From Methylobacterium sp. 2A (GTDB lineage: Bacteria; Pseudomonadota; Alphaproteobacteria; Rhizobiales; Beijerinckiaceae), in contig NZ_VUOK01000010.1 in assembly GCF_009806555.1 (NCBI RefSeq), positions 116,744-180,743 of the forward strand: a stretch of 64,000 bases of DNA, read 5' to 3'. The position numbers and the translations under genes are program-made. Shown here one piece after another: positions 12,401-21,452 of the stretch. The stretch's first letter is position 1. Every line of letters begins with the position of its first letter. The notes under the pieces are model-generated. The model saw nothing but the letters and a program-made list of their open reading frames with translations, was not told the origin of the DNA and did not search any database.

Positions 12401-13612
12401 ATGCAGCTCACCGATGCCCAGCGTCTCGATTGGCTGCGCCTGATCCGCACCGAGGGCGTCGGACCGCGCACCTTCCGCACGCTGATCAACCGGTTCGGCG
12501 GCGCCGCCGCCGCCCTCGACGCGATGCCCGATCTCGGCCGCCGTCAGGGCAAACGGCTGGAGCCCCCGAGCCGGGCACAGGCGGAAGACGAGGTCGCGGC
12601 CCTGGCGCGCCTCGGCGGCCGGCTGATCGCCACCGGCGAGGCGGGGTATCCGCGCCTCCTCCAGCAGACCGACGCGGCGCCGCCGCTCCTGGCCCTGCGC
12701 GGCGCCGCGATCCTGAACCGTCCGGCGGTCGCCCTGGTCGGCTCGCGCAACGCCTCCACGGCCGGGCTCGCCTTCACGGAGCGGCTGGCCCGCGGCCTCG
12801 GCGAGGCGGGGCTGATCGTGGTGTCGGGCTTGGCCCGGGGCATCGACGCACGGGCCCACAAGGCCAGCCTTCCAACCGGCACCGTAGCGGTGATGGCCGG
12901 CGGACAGGACCGGATCTACCCGACCAACCACGGCGCCCTGGTCGACGCGATCCTGGGGGAGGGCGGGGCGGTGCTGGCCGAAATGCCGATGGGCTGGGTG
13001 CCGCGGGGGCGGGATTTCCCGCGGCGCAACCGCATCATTTCAGGCCTGTCCTACGGCACCGTGGTCATCGAGGCGGCGCGCCGCTCCGGCTCGCTCATCA
13101 CCGCGCGCTACGCCCTGGAGCAGAACCGCGAGGTCTTCGCCGTGCCCGGCTCGCCGCTGGATCCGCGCGCCGAGGGCACCAACGACCTGATCCGCCAGGG
13201 CGCGGCGCTCGTCTCCGAGGTCTCCCATATCCTCGATGTGCTCGGCCCGATCATCGAGCGCGGCCCGGACGCGGATGCCGCCCCGGCGCGGGGACGGCCG
13301 GATCTCCGCGAGCAGCCGGACTTCTGGGACGAGATCGACCTCGACGCGGCGAACCCGGACACGCTTGCGGCTCCCGACCTCTTCCAAACGGCGGAGCCCG
13401 CCGCCTCGGGAAGCTCGGAGGACCTGCCGGAGCCGGTCGACGATCGCGCCCGCATTGTCGGATTGCTCGGGCCAAGCCCCGTCGGCACGGACGAGCTGGC
13501 CCGCACCGCCGGCCTCGGGATCCGGGTGGTGCAGACCGTCCTGCTGGAACTGGAACTCGACGGGCGGATCGAGCGCCATGGCAGCGGCGCGGTCTCGCTG
13601 CTCAGCCGCTGA
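12401..13612 (+). CDS. dprA: DNA-processing protein DprA
   Basis: This cytoplasmic protein binds incoming single-stranded DNA and loads RecA during natural transformation or DNA uptake. The protein (403 residues from ATG 12401) has an N-terminal SAM-like part, then a Rossmann-like DprA core with [31 protein letters not shown] and the [12 protein letters not shown] motif. A C-terminal winged-helix DprA segment follows after a linker ([16 protein letters not shown]). I prefer ATG 12401, with GGGGGA about 6 bases upstream, over ATG 12377. Its 3' end overlaps ruvX on the other strand by 11 bases. Confidence 0.94.
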   Translation: MQLTDAQRLDWLRLIRTEGVGPRTFRTLINRFGGAAAALDAMPDLGRRQGKRLEPPSRAQAEDEVAALARLGGRLIATGEAGYPRLLQQTDAAPPLLALRGAAILNRPAVALVGSRNASTAGLAFTERLARGLGEAGLIVVSGLARGIDARAHKASLPTGTVAVMAGGQDRIYPTNHGALVDAILGEGGAVLAEMPMGWVPRGRDFPRRNRIISGLSYGTVVIEAARRSGSLITARYALEQNREVFAVPGSPLDPRAEGTNDLIRQGAALVSEVSHILDVLGPIIERGPDADAAPARGRPDLREQPDFWDEIDLDAANPDTLAAPDLFQTAEPAASGSSEDLPEPVDDRARIVGLLGPSPVGTDELARTAGLGIRVVQTVLLELELDGRIERHGSGAVSLLSR

Positions 13613-14126
13613 ACGGGTCCGAGTCAGCCGCCGAGTCGGCCTCCAAGCCGGCTTCAGCGTCGGCGAGGTGGCGCATCACGTCGAGGCAGCCCTGGAGGAT
13701 GTAGGCGGCGGCGAGCTTGTCCACGAGTTCGCCGCGCCGGGCCCGGGACGCGTCGGCCTCGATCAGCGCCCGGGTCACCACCGCGGTCGACAGGCGCTCG
13801 TCGAAGAAGACGTGGGGCAGGGGCAGGATCGGCGCGAGGTTGCGCATGAAGGCCCGGGTCGATTGCACCCGCGGCCCCTCGCTGCCGTCCATGTTGAGCG
13901 GCAGGCCGACCACGAGGCCGCCGACCGCGTGCCGGCGGCACAGGGCGGCGAGTCGCTGCGCGTCCGGCGTGAACTTCACCCGGCGGATCGTCTCCAGCGG
14001 CGTCGCGATCTGCCGGCCCAGATCCGACAAGGCGAGGCCGATCGTCTTGGTGCCGAGATCGATACCGATCAGCCGTGCCCCGCCGCGCGAGGCGGCTGCG
14101 AAAGCGCGGATTGCGTCGTGATTCAT
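13602..14126 (-). CDS. ruvX: Holliday junction resolvase-like protein RuvX/YqgF
   Basis: This is an RNase H-fold nuclease implicated in 16S rRNA maturation and possibly recombination intermediates. The 174-residue protein has the family motifs: the acidic [15 protein letters not shown] at residues 20-34, [13 protein letters not shown], and the DERLST motif followed by a late acidic [13 protein letters not shown]. It converges on dprA with an 11-base overlap, and its ATG overlaps the stop of the upstream SUKH gene (ATGA, 14123-14126), so the two are probably co-translated. Confidence 0.94.
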   Translation of the reverse strand: MNHDAIRAFAAASRGGARLIGIDLGTKTIGLALSDLGRQIATPLETIRRVKFTPDAQRLAALCRRHAVGGLVVGLPLNMDGSEGPRVQSTRAFMRNLAPILPLPHVFFDERLSTAVVTRALIEADASRARRGELVDKLAAAYILQGCLDVMRHLADAEAGLEADSAADSDPFSG

Positions 14127-14692
14127 GGTTCCGCCTGCGCGCCGCGCGCCAAGGTAGCCTCCGAGACGCCCTCGAACCGCGGTGGAAGGGGGTCAAACCC
14201 CGGCCCGAGCACCAGGGCGGCGGACGGACCGGTGACCCGCGTGAAAAAATCGTCGAGGCTCTCACCGCCGAACCGAATCGTCGTCAGATCCGGAGCGAGC
14301 AGCCAGATCTCGTATTCCGGGCCGCTGCCCGTCACGTCCCAGAACAGGAAACCGCCATCCTCGCTCCGGCCGAAGAAGCAGGCGCGCTCGACCACGGCCG
14401 GATCGCCGCCCTCGACATCGAAACGATGCGGCTCGTCCCCGTCCTCCAGCATCCCGATGGCCGAACCGACGCTGTGGGCGATGATCCCCGCCTGCGTGAA
14501 CAGATCGCTCGCTTCGTAGGGACCCGGAACCGCGATCCTGACCTGCTCCCCCGCCAGGCCGACGCCGCAGGTCCGGCAGAAGCTGCGGTAGGAGGCGGGC
14601 AGCGCGAAGCCAAGCTCCGCGGCCGCGCGACCGAGCTCCGACTCGCCCGGCGTGAAGCCCGGGGACAGGCTGGTGAAGATCCGATCCCACAT
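14123..14692 (-). CDS. SMI1/KNR4 (SUKH) family protein
   Basis: This is a 189-residue protein with the SUKH fold pattern: [27 protein letters not shown] (the LxLPxxY-like helix), GVGLAGEQV, a central [18 protein letters not shown] segment and a C-terminal FDDFF-like [12 protein letters not shown] proteins are often immunity proteins against polymorphic toxins, but housekeeping members exist. I chose ATG 14692 (MWDRIF); an ATG at 14740 would add 16 unconserved residues. No toxin gene is next to it: it is instead coupled by ATGA to ruvX, which makes a housekeeping or fortuitous role as likely as immunity. Confidence 0.75.
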   Translation of the reverse strand: MWDRIFTSLSPGFTPGESELGRAAAELGFALPASYRSFCRTCGVGLAGEQVRIAVPGPYEASDLFTQAGIIAHSVGSAIGMLEDGDEPHRFDVEGGDPAVVERACFFGRSEDGGFLFWDVTGSGPEYEIWLLAPDLTTIRFGGESLDDFFTRVTGPSAALVLGPGFDPLPPRFEGVSEATLARGAQAEP

Positions 14693-14811
14693 CGATCCCG
14701 CTCTCTCATCCACAGGCTTGCCGGACTCCGTAGATCGCACCGGATGGACGCGAAGCCGTTCCCGTCTAGGTTAGGTTAAAGCTTCGTTAAACCACCGCTC
14801 GGGTTCCTGCC

Positions 14812-15006
14812 TTGTCGACAACCGGCGCGCTCATCCGTTCCACACCGGTCCGCTCCGCGCCGCGGATGCCGCGCCGGCATCGGCTTATGTTGCTGCTGGC
14901 CTTCGAAATCCTGGTTCTGGGGTTCGTCCAGGCCAGGGTGCAACCGGTGCGCCAGCCCGGTATCACGATCGAGATGTCGGTGACGCCGCGTCACGTGGTG
15001 ACCTGA
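14812..15006 (+). CDS. possible small single-pass membrane protein
   Basis: This is a short frame of 64 residues from a TTG at 14812, or 46 from ATG 14865. It has one clear hydrophobic helix ([15 protein letters not shown]) between Arg-rich flanks and a short C-terminal tail. No family is recognised and codon support is limited by length. It lies between the divergent SUKH gene and gatC. It may be real because the helix is well formed, but no Shine-Dalgarno sequence is obvious. Confidence 0.35.
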   Translation: MSTTGALIRSTPVRSAPRMPRRHRLMLLLAFEILVLGFVQARVQPVRQPGITIEMSVTPRHVVT

Positions 15007-15122
15007 TCCGCACTGGGCCGACGCCGCGAGCGGATCACCCCGCGTTGCGGCGCGTCGGAACCCGGTGCTATAGCCCGGCCGATCCCGGGAGGCCGCTCCC
15101 GGACAGGGGCGAACGGGACGGC

Positions 15123-15410
15123 ATGTCGGTCGACGAGAAGACGGTTCGGCGCATCGCGCATCTGGCGCGGATCGCGGTCACCGACGACGAGGTCGGGCCG
15201 CTGCAGGGCGAGCTGAACGCGATCCTGGCCTTCGTGGAGCAGCTCGGGGCGGTCGACGTCTCCGGCGTCGAGCCCATGACCTCCGTGACGCCGATGGCGA
15301 TGAAGAAGCGCGAAGACGTGGTCACCGAGGGCGGCCGCGCTGCCGATGTCGTGGCAAACGCGCCCGAGACCGAGGACAATTATTTCCTGGTCCCGAAGGT
15401 GGTCGAGTAG
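15123..15410 (+). CDS. gatC: Asp-tRNA(Asn)/Glu-tRNA(Gln) amidotransferase subunit C
   Basis: This small structural subunit joins GatA and GatB in the tRNA-dependent amidotransferase. The 95-residue protein begins [19 protein letters not shown] and has the conserved EPMTSVTP segment and a terminal [15 protein letters not shown] tail ([12 protein letters not shown]), which wraps GatA in known structures. The start at ATG 15123 follows GGAC/GGACGGC; longer upstream frames lack conservation. gatA follows after 63 bases. Confidence 0.95.
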   Translation: MSVDEKTVRRIAHLARIAVTDDEVGPLQGELNAILAFVEQLGAVDVSGVEPMTSVTPMAMKKREDVVTEGGRAADVVANAPETEDNYFLVPKVVE

Positions 15411-15473
15411 GCCGGTTTCGGCTCGAACCTTGCGGACCGGATTTCTGGTGGGCGCGCTGCGGCGCGCGGGGAC

Positions 15474-16961
15474 GTGAACAGCGTGAATCCGAACGAACTC
15501 ACCCTGGCCGAGGCGCGCGACGCCCTCAAGGCGAAGCGGCTCTCGGCCCGCGAGCTGACGCAGGCGCATCTCGACGCCATGGAGAAGGCCCGCGTCCTGA
15601 ATGCGTTCATCCGGGAGACGCCGGACCGCGCCCTGGCGATGGCCGAAGACTCCGACCGGAAGCTCGCCTCCGGCGAGGCCCGGCCGCTGGAGGGCATTCC
15701 GCTCGGCATCAAGGACCTGTTCTGCACCGAGGGCGTGACCACGACGGCAGGCTCCAAGATCCTCGAGACCTTCGAGCCGCACTACGAATCGGCGGTGTCG
15801 GCCAATCTGTGGCGCGACGGCGCCGTGATGCTCGGCAAGCTGAATCTCGACGAGTTCGCCATGGGCTCGTCCAACGAGACCAGCGCCTTCGGCAACGTGG
15901 TCTCGCCCTGGCGGCGAAAGGGTTCGGACGCGCAGATCGTGCCCGGCGGCTCCTCGGGCGGCTCGGCGGCCGCGGTCGCGGCCCGGCTCTGCCTCGGCGC
16001 CACCGCGACCGATACCGGCGGCTCGATCCGCCAGCCCGCGGCCTTCACCGGTACGGTCGGGATCAAGCCGACCTACGGGCGCTGCTCGCGCTGGGGCACG
16101 GTGGCCTTCGCCTCGTCGCTCGATCAGGCCGGCCCGATCGCCCGCACGGTGCGCGACTGCGCGATCCTGCTGGGCTCGATGGCCGGCGCGGATGCCCGTG
16201 ACACGACCTGCGCCGATCTCGCCGTCCCCGATTTCGAGGCGGCGGTCACCCGCGGCGTGAAGGGCCTGACCATCGGCATCCCGAAGGAGTACCGGGTCGA
16301 CGGCATGCCGGCCGAGATCCAGAAGCTCTGGGACGAGGGTGCGGCGTGGCTCAAAGCCGCCGGCGCGACCATCAAGGAGATCTCGCTGCCGCACACCTCC
16401 TACGCGCTGCCGGCCTACTACATCGTCGCGCCGGCCGAGGCCTCCTCGAATCTCGCCCGCTACGACGGCGTGCGCTACGGCCTGCGCGTGCCCGGCAAGG
16501 ACATCGCCGGGATGTACGAGAACACCCGCGCCGCCGGCTTCGGCCGCGAGGTGAAGCGCCGGATCATGATCGGCACCTACGTGCTCTCGGCGGGCTACTA
16601 CGACGCCTACTATGTCCGCGCGCAGAAGATCCGCACCCTGATCAAGCGCGACTTCGAGCAGGCTTACGCGGACGGGGTCGACGCGATCCTCACGCCCGCG
16701 ACGCCGTCGGCCGCCTTCGGCATCGGCGAGAAGGCTTCGGCCGATCCCGTGGAGATGTACCTCAACGACGTGTTCACCGTGACGGTGAACATGGCGGGGC
16801 TGCCGGGCATCGCGGTGCCGGCGGGTCTCGACGGGCAGGGGCTGCCGCTCGGCCTCCAGTTGATCGGCCGACCCTTCGACGAGGAGACGCTGTTCGCCGT
16901 CGCCCAGGTGATCGAGGATTCGGCCGGGCGCACCAAGCTGCCCGAGCCGTGGTGGGCATGA
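15474..16961 (+). CDS. gatA: Asp/Glu-tRNA amidotransferase subunit A
   Basis: This is the amidase subunit that releases ammonia from glutamine for transamidation of misacylated Asp-tRNA(Asn) or Glu-tRNA(Gln). The 495-residue protein carries the amidase Lys-Ser-Ser triad: Lys in [10 protein letters not shown], Ser in the [13 protein letters not shown] loop and Ser in [11 protein letters not shown]. The start is GTG 15474; a second in-frame GTG at 15483 is also possible. The stop overlaps the ATG of the next small gene (ATGA). gatB is about 0.5 kb away, beyond that gene and a repeat. Confidence 0.96.
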   Translation: MNSVNPNELTLAEARDALKAKRLSARELTQAHLDAMEKARVLNAFIRETPDRALAMAEDSDRKLASGEARPLEGIPLGIKDLFCTEGVTTTAGSKILETFEPHYESAVSANLWRDGAVMLGKLNLDEFAMGSSNETSAFGNVVSPWRRKGSDAQIVPGGSSGGSAAAVAARLCLGATATDTGGSIRQPAAFTGTVGIKPTYGRCSRWGTVAFASSLDQAGPIARTVRDCAILLGSMAGADARDTTCADLAVPDFEAAVTRGVKGLTIGIPKEYRVDGMPAEIQKLWDEGAAWLKAAGATIKEISLPHTSYALPAYYIVAPAEASSNLARYDGVRYGLRVPGKDIAGMYENTRAAGFGREVKRRIMIGTYVLSAGYYDAYYVRAQKIRTLIKRDFEQAYADGVDAILTPATPSAAFGIGEKASADPVEMYLNDVFTVTVNMAGLPGIAVPAGLDGQGLPLGLQLIGRPFDEETLFAVAQVIEDSAGRTKLPEPWWA

Positions 16962-17257
16962 CCGTCCCGTATTATCCCTGGACGGTCTGGATCTGGGCCG
17001 GGTTCGACCCGGCGCTGATCGTTGTGGCGCTCTATCTCGGCTGGACCGCCAGCCAGTTCGGCAAGGTGTTCATCGCGGCGATCGCGGCCCTGGGCTTCTC
17101 GGTGCTGTTCTCCTACGCGGTGAGCGCGGCCGGCATCCCCTGGCCGGCGCCGATCACCCATGACGGGCCGACCTTCTTCCCGGTCCGGGCCGTCGCGGCG
17201 TTGCTGTGGGCGATCGTCGGCTACGGCGCGCAGAAGGCGATCCGACGCCGCGCTTGA
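16958..17257 (+). CDS. small multi-pass membrane protein of unknown function
   Basis: This is a 99-residue protein with about three hydrophobic helices (around 8-28, 33-55 and 75-92) and a basic C-terminus (QKAIRRRA). No family is recognised. The ATG overlaps the gatA stop (ATGA at 16958-16961), which strongly suggests it is translated with gatCA. It ends 53 bases before a palindromic repeat that separates it from gatB. Confidence 0.75.
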   Translation: MTVPYYPWTVWIWAGFDPALIVVALYLGWTASQFGKVFIAAIAALGFSVLFSYAVSAAGIPWPAPITHDGPTFFPVRAVAALLWAIVGYGAQKAIRRRA

Positions 17258-17310
17258 TCTTTTCGCGCTGCGGCCCGTAAGTGAACCCAGGACATTGGCT
17301 CCCACCCATA

Positions 17311-17423
17311 CCCTCATCCTGAGGTGCCGGAGCGCAGCGGAGGCCTCGAAGGAGCCCTCCAGGGATCGCAACGCCCTCTGGAGCCCTCCTTCGAGGCTGC
17401 TGCGCAGCACCTCAGGATGAGGT
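17311..17423. repeat. long palindromic intergenic repeat, copy 2
   Basis: The left end is CCTCATCCTGAGGTGCCGG followed by AGGCCTCGAAGGAGCCCTCC; the right end is GGAGCCCTCCTTCGAGG... CACCTCAGGATGAGG, the near-perfect reverse complement, so the transcript can fold into a long hairpin. It is the least degenerate copy in the window. Short CCCACCC/GGGTGGG flanks extend the symmetry to about 17301-17434. It lies directly upstream of gatB. Confidence 0.9.
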
Positions 17424-17469
17424 TTGAGGGTGGGATCACACCGTTAAGACGCCTCCGGCCCGGACGACC

Positions 17470-18942
17470 ATGAACGCACCCGTCGACCCCAAGAAGCTGA
17501 TCAAGGGCGGCCTCCACGATTGGGAGGTGATCGTCGGCATGGAGATCCACGCCCAGGTCTCCAGCCGGGCGAAACTCTTCTCCGGCGCCTCCACCGAGTT
17601 CGGCGCCGAGCCGAACGACCACGTCTCGCTGGTCGACGCCGCGATGCCCGGCATGCTGCCGGTGATCAACGCCGAATGCGTCGCCCAGGCGGTGCGCACG
17701 GGGCTCGGCCTCAAGGCGAAGATCAACCTGCGCTCGGTGTTCGACCGGAAGAACTACTTCTACCCGGATCTGCCGCAGGGCTATCAGATCTCGCAGTACA
17801 AGGACCCGATCGTCGGCGAGGGCGAGGTGCTGGTCGACATGGCCGACGGCTCGTCGATCACCGTCGGCATCGAGCGCCTGCACCTGGAGCAGGATGCCGG
17901 CAAGTCTCTGCACGACCAGGATCCGACCCGCAGCTTCGTGGATCTCAACCGCTCGGGCGTGGCGCTGATGGAGATCGTCTCCCGGCCGGACCTGCGCTCG
18001 TCGGAGGAGGCGAAGGCCTACGTGACCAAGCTGCGCACGATCCTGCGCTATCTCGGCACATGCGACGGCGACATGGAGAAGGGCAGCCTGCGCGCCGACG
18101 TGAACGTCTCCGTGCGCCGCCCCGGCGAGCCGCTGGGCACGCGCTGCGAGATCAAGAACGTGAACTCGATCCGCTTCATCGGCCAGGCGATCGAGACCGA
18201 AGCGCGGCGCCAGATCGCAATTCTGGAGGATGGCGGCACGATCGATCAGGAGACCCGCCTGTTCGACCCGACCAAGGGCGAGACCCGCTCGATGCGCTCC
18301 AAGGAGGAGGCGCACGATTACCGCTACTTCCCCGATCCGGACCTGCTGCCGCTCGAATTCGATCAGGCCTATGTCGATGCCCTCGCGCAGGGGCTGCCCG
18401 AGCTGCCGGACGCCAAGAAGGCCCGGTTCGTGGCCGATTACGGCCTGTCGCCCTACGATGCCGGCGTGCTGGTCGCCGAGCGGGCCTCCGCCGATTACTA
18501 CGAGGCGGTCGCCAAAGGCCGGGACGGCAAGGCCGCCGCCAACTGGGTGATCAACGAGCTGTTCGGCCGCCTCAACAAGGAGGGCCTGTCGATCGAGGCG
18601 AGTCCGGTCTCGGCGGCGCAGCTCGGGGCGATCATCGACCTGATCGGCGAGGGCGTGATCTCGGGCAAGATCGCCAAGGACCTGTTCGAGATCGTCTGGA
18701 CCGAGGGTGGCGATCCGCGCGCCCTGGTCGAGAGCCGCGGCATGAAGCAGGTGACCGATACCGGCGCCATCGAGAAGGCGGTGGACGAGATCATCGCCGC
18801 CAATCCCGATAAGGTCGCGCAGGCCAAGGAGAAGCCGACGCTGCTCGGCTGGTTCGTCGGCCAGACCATGAAGGCCACCGGCGGCAAGGCGAACCCGGCG
18901 GCGGTGAATGCCCTGCTGAAGGCGAAGCTCGGGATCGCGTGA
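17470..18942 (+). CDS. gatB: Asp/Glu-tRNA amidotransferase subunit B
   Basis: This is the tRNA-binding kinase subunit of GatCAB, which activates the misacylated tRNA with ATP before amidation. The 490-residue protein opens with the diagnostic [15 protein letters not shown], has [17 protein letters not shown] and a C-terminal helical YqeY-like tail domain (about 340-490). A complete GatCAB plus an AspRS of the non-discriminating type (see aspS) points to the indirect route for Asn-tRNA. The gene has palindromic repeats on both sides, an arrangement that separates it from gatCA. Confidence 0.97.
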   Translation: MNAPVDPKKLIKGGLHDWEVIVGMEIHAQVSSRAKLFSGASTEFGAEPNDHVSLVDAAMPGMLPVINAECVAQAVRTGLGLKAKINLRSVFDRKNYFYPDLPQGYQISQYKDPIVGEGEVLVDMADGSSITVGIERLHLEQDAGKSLHDQDPTRSFVDLNRSGVALMEIVSRPDLRSSEEAKAYVTKLRTILRYLGTCDGDMEKGSLRADVNVSVRRPGEPLGTRCEIKNVNSIRFIGQAIETEARRQIAILEDGGTIDQETRLFDPTKGETRSMRSKEEAHDYRYFPDPDLLPLEFDQAYVDALAQGLPELPDAKKARFVADYGLSPYDAGVLVAERASADYYEAVAKGRDGKAAANWVINELFGRLNKEGLSIEASPVSAAQLGAIIDLIGEGVISGKIAKDLFEIVWTEGGDPRALVESRGMKQVTDTGAIEKAVDEIIAANPDKVAQAKEKPTLLGWFVGQTMKATGGKANPAAVNALLKAKLGIA

Positions 18943-18975
18943 ACGGCCGACCGCGGACGGCCTTCCAACCCGTGC

Positions 18976-19088
18976 CCTCATCCTGAGGTGCCGGAGCGCA
19001 GCAGAGGCCCCGAAGGAGGCCTCTGGAAGTCGCGCGATCCCTGGAGGCCTCCTTCGAGGCCCGCTGACGCGGGCACCTCAGGATGAGG
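18976..19088. repeat. long palindromic intergenic repeat, copy 3
   Basis: The copy shares CCTCATCCTGAGGTGCCGG and GCAGAGGCC... GGAGGCCTC arms with the other copies and ends CACCTCAGGATGAGG. It begins 34 bases after the gatB stop and may act as its 3' hairpin. Together with copy 2 it brackets gatB in the same orientation. Confidence 0.88.
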
Positions 19089-19606
19089 CGTGGATTGGAT
19101 GGTCGGCGCGTCGACCGAACCTCCATCGCCTCCGCCACGACGAAATCCCGCCGCGGCGCTGCCGGGCAGGTAGGGGCCGTCAAATCCTCTGCAAGGAAAC
19201 CGCGGCGGAACGGCTCAAGTTGGGGCCTTTCGCGCATTCGAAGGCGTGCCGTATCGGCCGCTTCTGCGCCCCTGGAGCCGCCTCCGTCTGGCTGTCCGTG
19301 TGGTGCCGCTGAGCTACGGGCCGAACCGGTCCCGGAACCGTCTAGGCGGCGTTCCGCTGCGGTGGAGTCATCCCTGTCTCCTCCAGCTTCAGACCATCGC
19401 AACCGTTGCGAAACCTGATCTCCTCAAGGTTTCCGGCCGATCCGTGCCTGCTTTCGCGAAGCACAGGGGGAGACTGCGCCCGTCATCGCGATCGGTCAAC
19501 TGCAAATTTGCCGGCAGAAACCTTTTTCACGGCGTCCGCCGCTCCGACGCGTTGCAGCGCAAGGCCGATCAGACACTTGGATCGATCCCGCGCCGCCGCG
19601 GGATCT
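19089..19606. other. 518-base stretch without a recognisable gene
   Basis: The stretch lies between a repeat and the 3' end of the DUF2380-type gene. Frames open here have no family signature, no membrane or signal pattern and no convincing ribosome site. A GGCCCGTAGCTCAGC string on the minus strand recalls a tRNA 5' end, but no matching acceptor, anticodon or T arm follows. I see nothing else in it. Confidence 0.5.
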
Positions 19607-20107
19607 TCAATGGTGCCCCAACGGGTTGTCGGCTTCCATATTGTTCCTGACCAGAAAGCGGATGCCCCGATCGAACGATTCATCCGTGTCGCCGCGCAGG
19701 TCCACGCTGTAGGCCTTCTCGGCGGCTTGGCCGGCGAGCGGCTTCACGTAGACGTTCAGGTTGAGGATCAGGTTCGAGACCTTCTGGACCTCGCCGGTGA
19801 TCGCGACGTCCGCTCCGAGCTTGCGGGCAAAGGTCTCCGCGCAGCCGTTGCACTGCCGGAGTCTGGGACCCTTGGACACTTCCGCGCGCACCGGTGCGGT
19901 GGAAACGACGGTGAACAGACCCTTCTCCGTGAGCAGGGCGCGGAATTCGTCGCTCACCCGCTGCAGCCGCGCGATGTCCGCGGAGTCGGTCGGGACGGGC
20001 GACAGGTTCGAGTATTGGAAGTCGAACACCGCAGCCTTCGGTGGCGCCGCGAGGGCCGGCACGGATGCGGCCAGCAGAAGGGCCGCGGTGACTGCGAGCC
20101 GGACCAT
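19607..20107 (-). CDS. exported DUF2380/DUF3280-type protein
   Basis: This is a protein of 166 residues from ATG 20107 (168 from ATG 20113) with a signal peptide (VRLAVTAALLLAASVPALAA). Its domain has PKAAVFDFQYSNLSP, a disulfide-ready CNGC-type segment (RQCNGCAETF) and LGADVAITGEVQKVSNLILNLNVYV. This matches the alphaproteobacterial DUF2380/DUF3280 family of periplasmic proteins, whose fold resembles CsgG/TolB-N-like domains; function is unknown. Longer upstream extensions of the frame cross into the HlyD gene region and are not credible. It reads in the same direction as the efflux genes upstream, with 71 bases between. Confidence 0.8.
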   Translation of the reverse strand: MVRLAVTAALLLAASVPALAAPPKAAVFDFQYSNLSPVPTDSADIARLQRVSDEFRALLTEKGLFTVVSTAPVRAEVSKGPRLRQCNGCAETFARKLGADVAITGEVQKVSNLILNLNVYVKPLAGQAAEKAYSVDLRGDTDESFDRGIRFLVRNNMEADNPLGHH

Positions 20108-20178
20108 GGCCATCTCTTGCCTACATGTTTCTGCGGGGACAACACGGCGAACCAGCCCGAAGTCACATCCGGAACCCC

Positions 20179-21225
20179 TCAGCGCCGATCCGCCTCGACG
20201 GTGGGCGCCTGCATCAGGGCGGCGACGCGCTGGCGCAGATCCATGAACCACGCCGGCGCCGGCGCGCGGCCGCCATTGACCACCACGGTTGCGGTCATCC
20301 CGGCGATCAGCGGGATCTCCGGCGGAACGTGATCGATACGGATCCGGACGGGGACGCGCTGCGCCAGACGCACCCAGGTATAGACGGGATTGACGTCCGG
20401 CAGACCCTGCGTGCTGGAAGCGGCATTCGGCGTCGAGATGCCGAGGGTGATGCTGTCCACCGTCCCGGTGAGATGCGGATCGAAGCCCATCAGCTTCACG
20501 TCGGCCCGGTCGCCGACATGGATGTTGGGCATCTTCGTCTCCTCGAAGTAGCCGTCGATCCAGTACGAATCGGTGTCGACCACGCTGATGTTCGCGGTTC
20601 CGGTCCGGGCGTAATCGCCGACCCGCATCAGCAGGTTGGTGACACGGCCGTTGACGGTGGATTTCACCTGCGTGCGTTCGAGGTTGATCTTGGCCTGTCG
20701 AAGCTGCGCCTGCGCGCTTTCGAGCGCCGCCGCGGCGATCTTGGCCGTGCCGGCATATTGCTGCTTCTCCTCCACCGAAGTGGAGACCGTGGTGAGTTCC
20801 TGACGCCGGGCCGACTGGGCGTTCTTCACCTGCAGATCGGCCTGCCGGTTCTTAACCTCGGCATCCGCCTGGGTGACGGCGACCTCGAAATCGACCGGAT
20901 CGATCACGTAGAGCACGTCGCCCTTTCGCACGTTCTGGTTGTCGTGAACGCGCACCTCCACGATCTGACCGGCGACCTGCGGGGCAATATTGGCGACCTG
21001 GACGCGCACCGTGCCGTCGCGCGTCCAGGGCGCCTCCACGTAGAATTCCCAGACATAGGCGGCCGCCGCGAAGGCGAAGAGCAGGATCACCCCCGTGGCG
21101 ATCAGGCGGAAGATCTTGGCGGCCCGGCCCCGACGCGGGACCACCGGCAGGAGATCGTCGTGATCCCGCGCGTCCGCGCGGGTCGCGGGCTTGGGGTCGT
21201 CCTCATCGGCGGTCGTTTCGGGCAT
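20179..21225 (-). CDS. HlyD/EmrA-type membrane fusion protein (AaeA-like)
   Basis: This is a periplasmic adaptor of a tripartite efflux pump, anchored in the inner membrane. The 348-residue protein has a cytoplasmic acidic N-terminus, one membrane helix (about 40-62), the lipoyl-like halves (VRVQVANIAPQVAGQIVEVRV and later INLERTQVKSTVNGRVTNLLM), a coiled hairpin between them (about 120-180) and a beta-barrel with IDGYFEETKM. The start at ATG 21225 overlaps the stop of the DUF1656 gene (ATGA). With that gene and the FUSC permease it forms an AaeB-AaeX-AaeA-like set, known for aromatic acid export; the actual substrate is not shown. Confidence 0.9.
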   Translation of the reverse strand: MPETTADEDDPKPATRADARDHDDLLPVVPRRGRAAKIFRLIATGVILLFAFAAAAYVWEFYVEAPWTRDGTVRVQVANIAPQVAGQIVEVRVHDNQNVRKGDVLYVIDPVDFEVAVTQADAEVKNRQADLQVKNAQSARRQELTTVSTSVEEKQQYAGTAKIAAAALESAQAQLRQAKINLERTQVKSTVNGRVTNLLMRVGDYARTGTANISVVDTDSYWIDGYFEETKMPNIHVGDRADVKLMGFDPHLTGTVDSITLGISTPNAASSTQGLPDVNPVYTWVRLAQRVPVRIRIDHVPPEIPLIAGMTATVVVNGGRAPAPAWFMDLRQRVAALMQAPTVEADRR

Positions 21226-21419
21226 CAGATCAACGCGATGAGGAGGGCAAGAACACAGACGTAGATACCGGCCTCGGCAAGCGGGGCGTTGGCAACATAG
21301 CGGCTGAAGCGGATGCGGGCGAAGAGCCAGCGCAGCATCAGGAGGATGACGAAGGCCGCCAGGGCGTAGGCGACGAACGACGAGATCAGCACGCCTCCGA
21401 TGTGAATGTCCTCGTACAT
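21225..21419 (-). CDS. DUF1656 (AaeX-like) small membrane protein
   Basis: This is a 64-residue protein with two hydrophobic helices (VLISSFVAYALAAFVILLML and GIYVCVLALLIALI) separated by a basic loop. The length, the MYEDIHIGGV start and the position between a FUSC permease and an HlyD adaptor identify it as DUF1656, the small third gene of Aae-type efflux loci. Its stop overlaps the start of the adaptor gene. Confidence 0.9.
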   Translation of the reverse strand: MYEDIHIGGVLISSFVAYALAAFVILLMLRWLFARIRFSRYVANAPLAEAGIYVCVLALLIALI

Positions 21420-21452
21420 GGCCGCGCTTCGAGAACCTGTCCGTTAGAGGGG

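Noticed and set aside
19250..19330. A GGCCCGTAGCTCAGC string on the minus strand that looks like a tRNA 5' end
   Set aside because: No complementary acceptor strand, no D-stem closure, no anticodon arm and no GGTTC T-loop follow within 90 bases.
19246..19650. Open frame of 134 codons in the gap upstream of the DUF2380-type gene
   Set aside because: No family motif, irregular composition, no ribosome site, and it runs into the 3' end of the opposite-strand gene.
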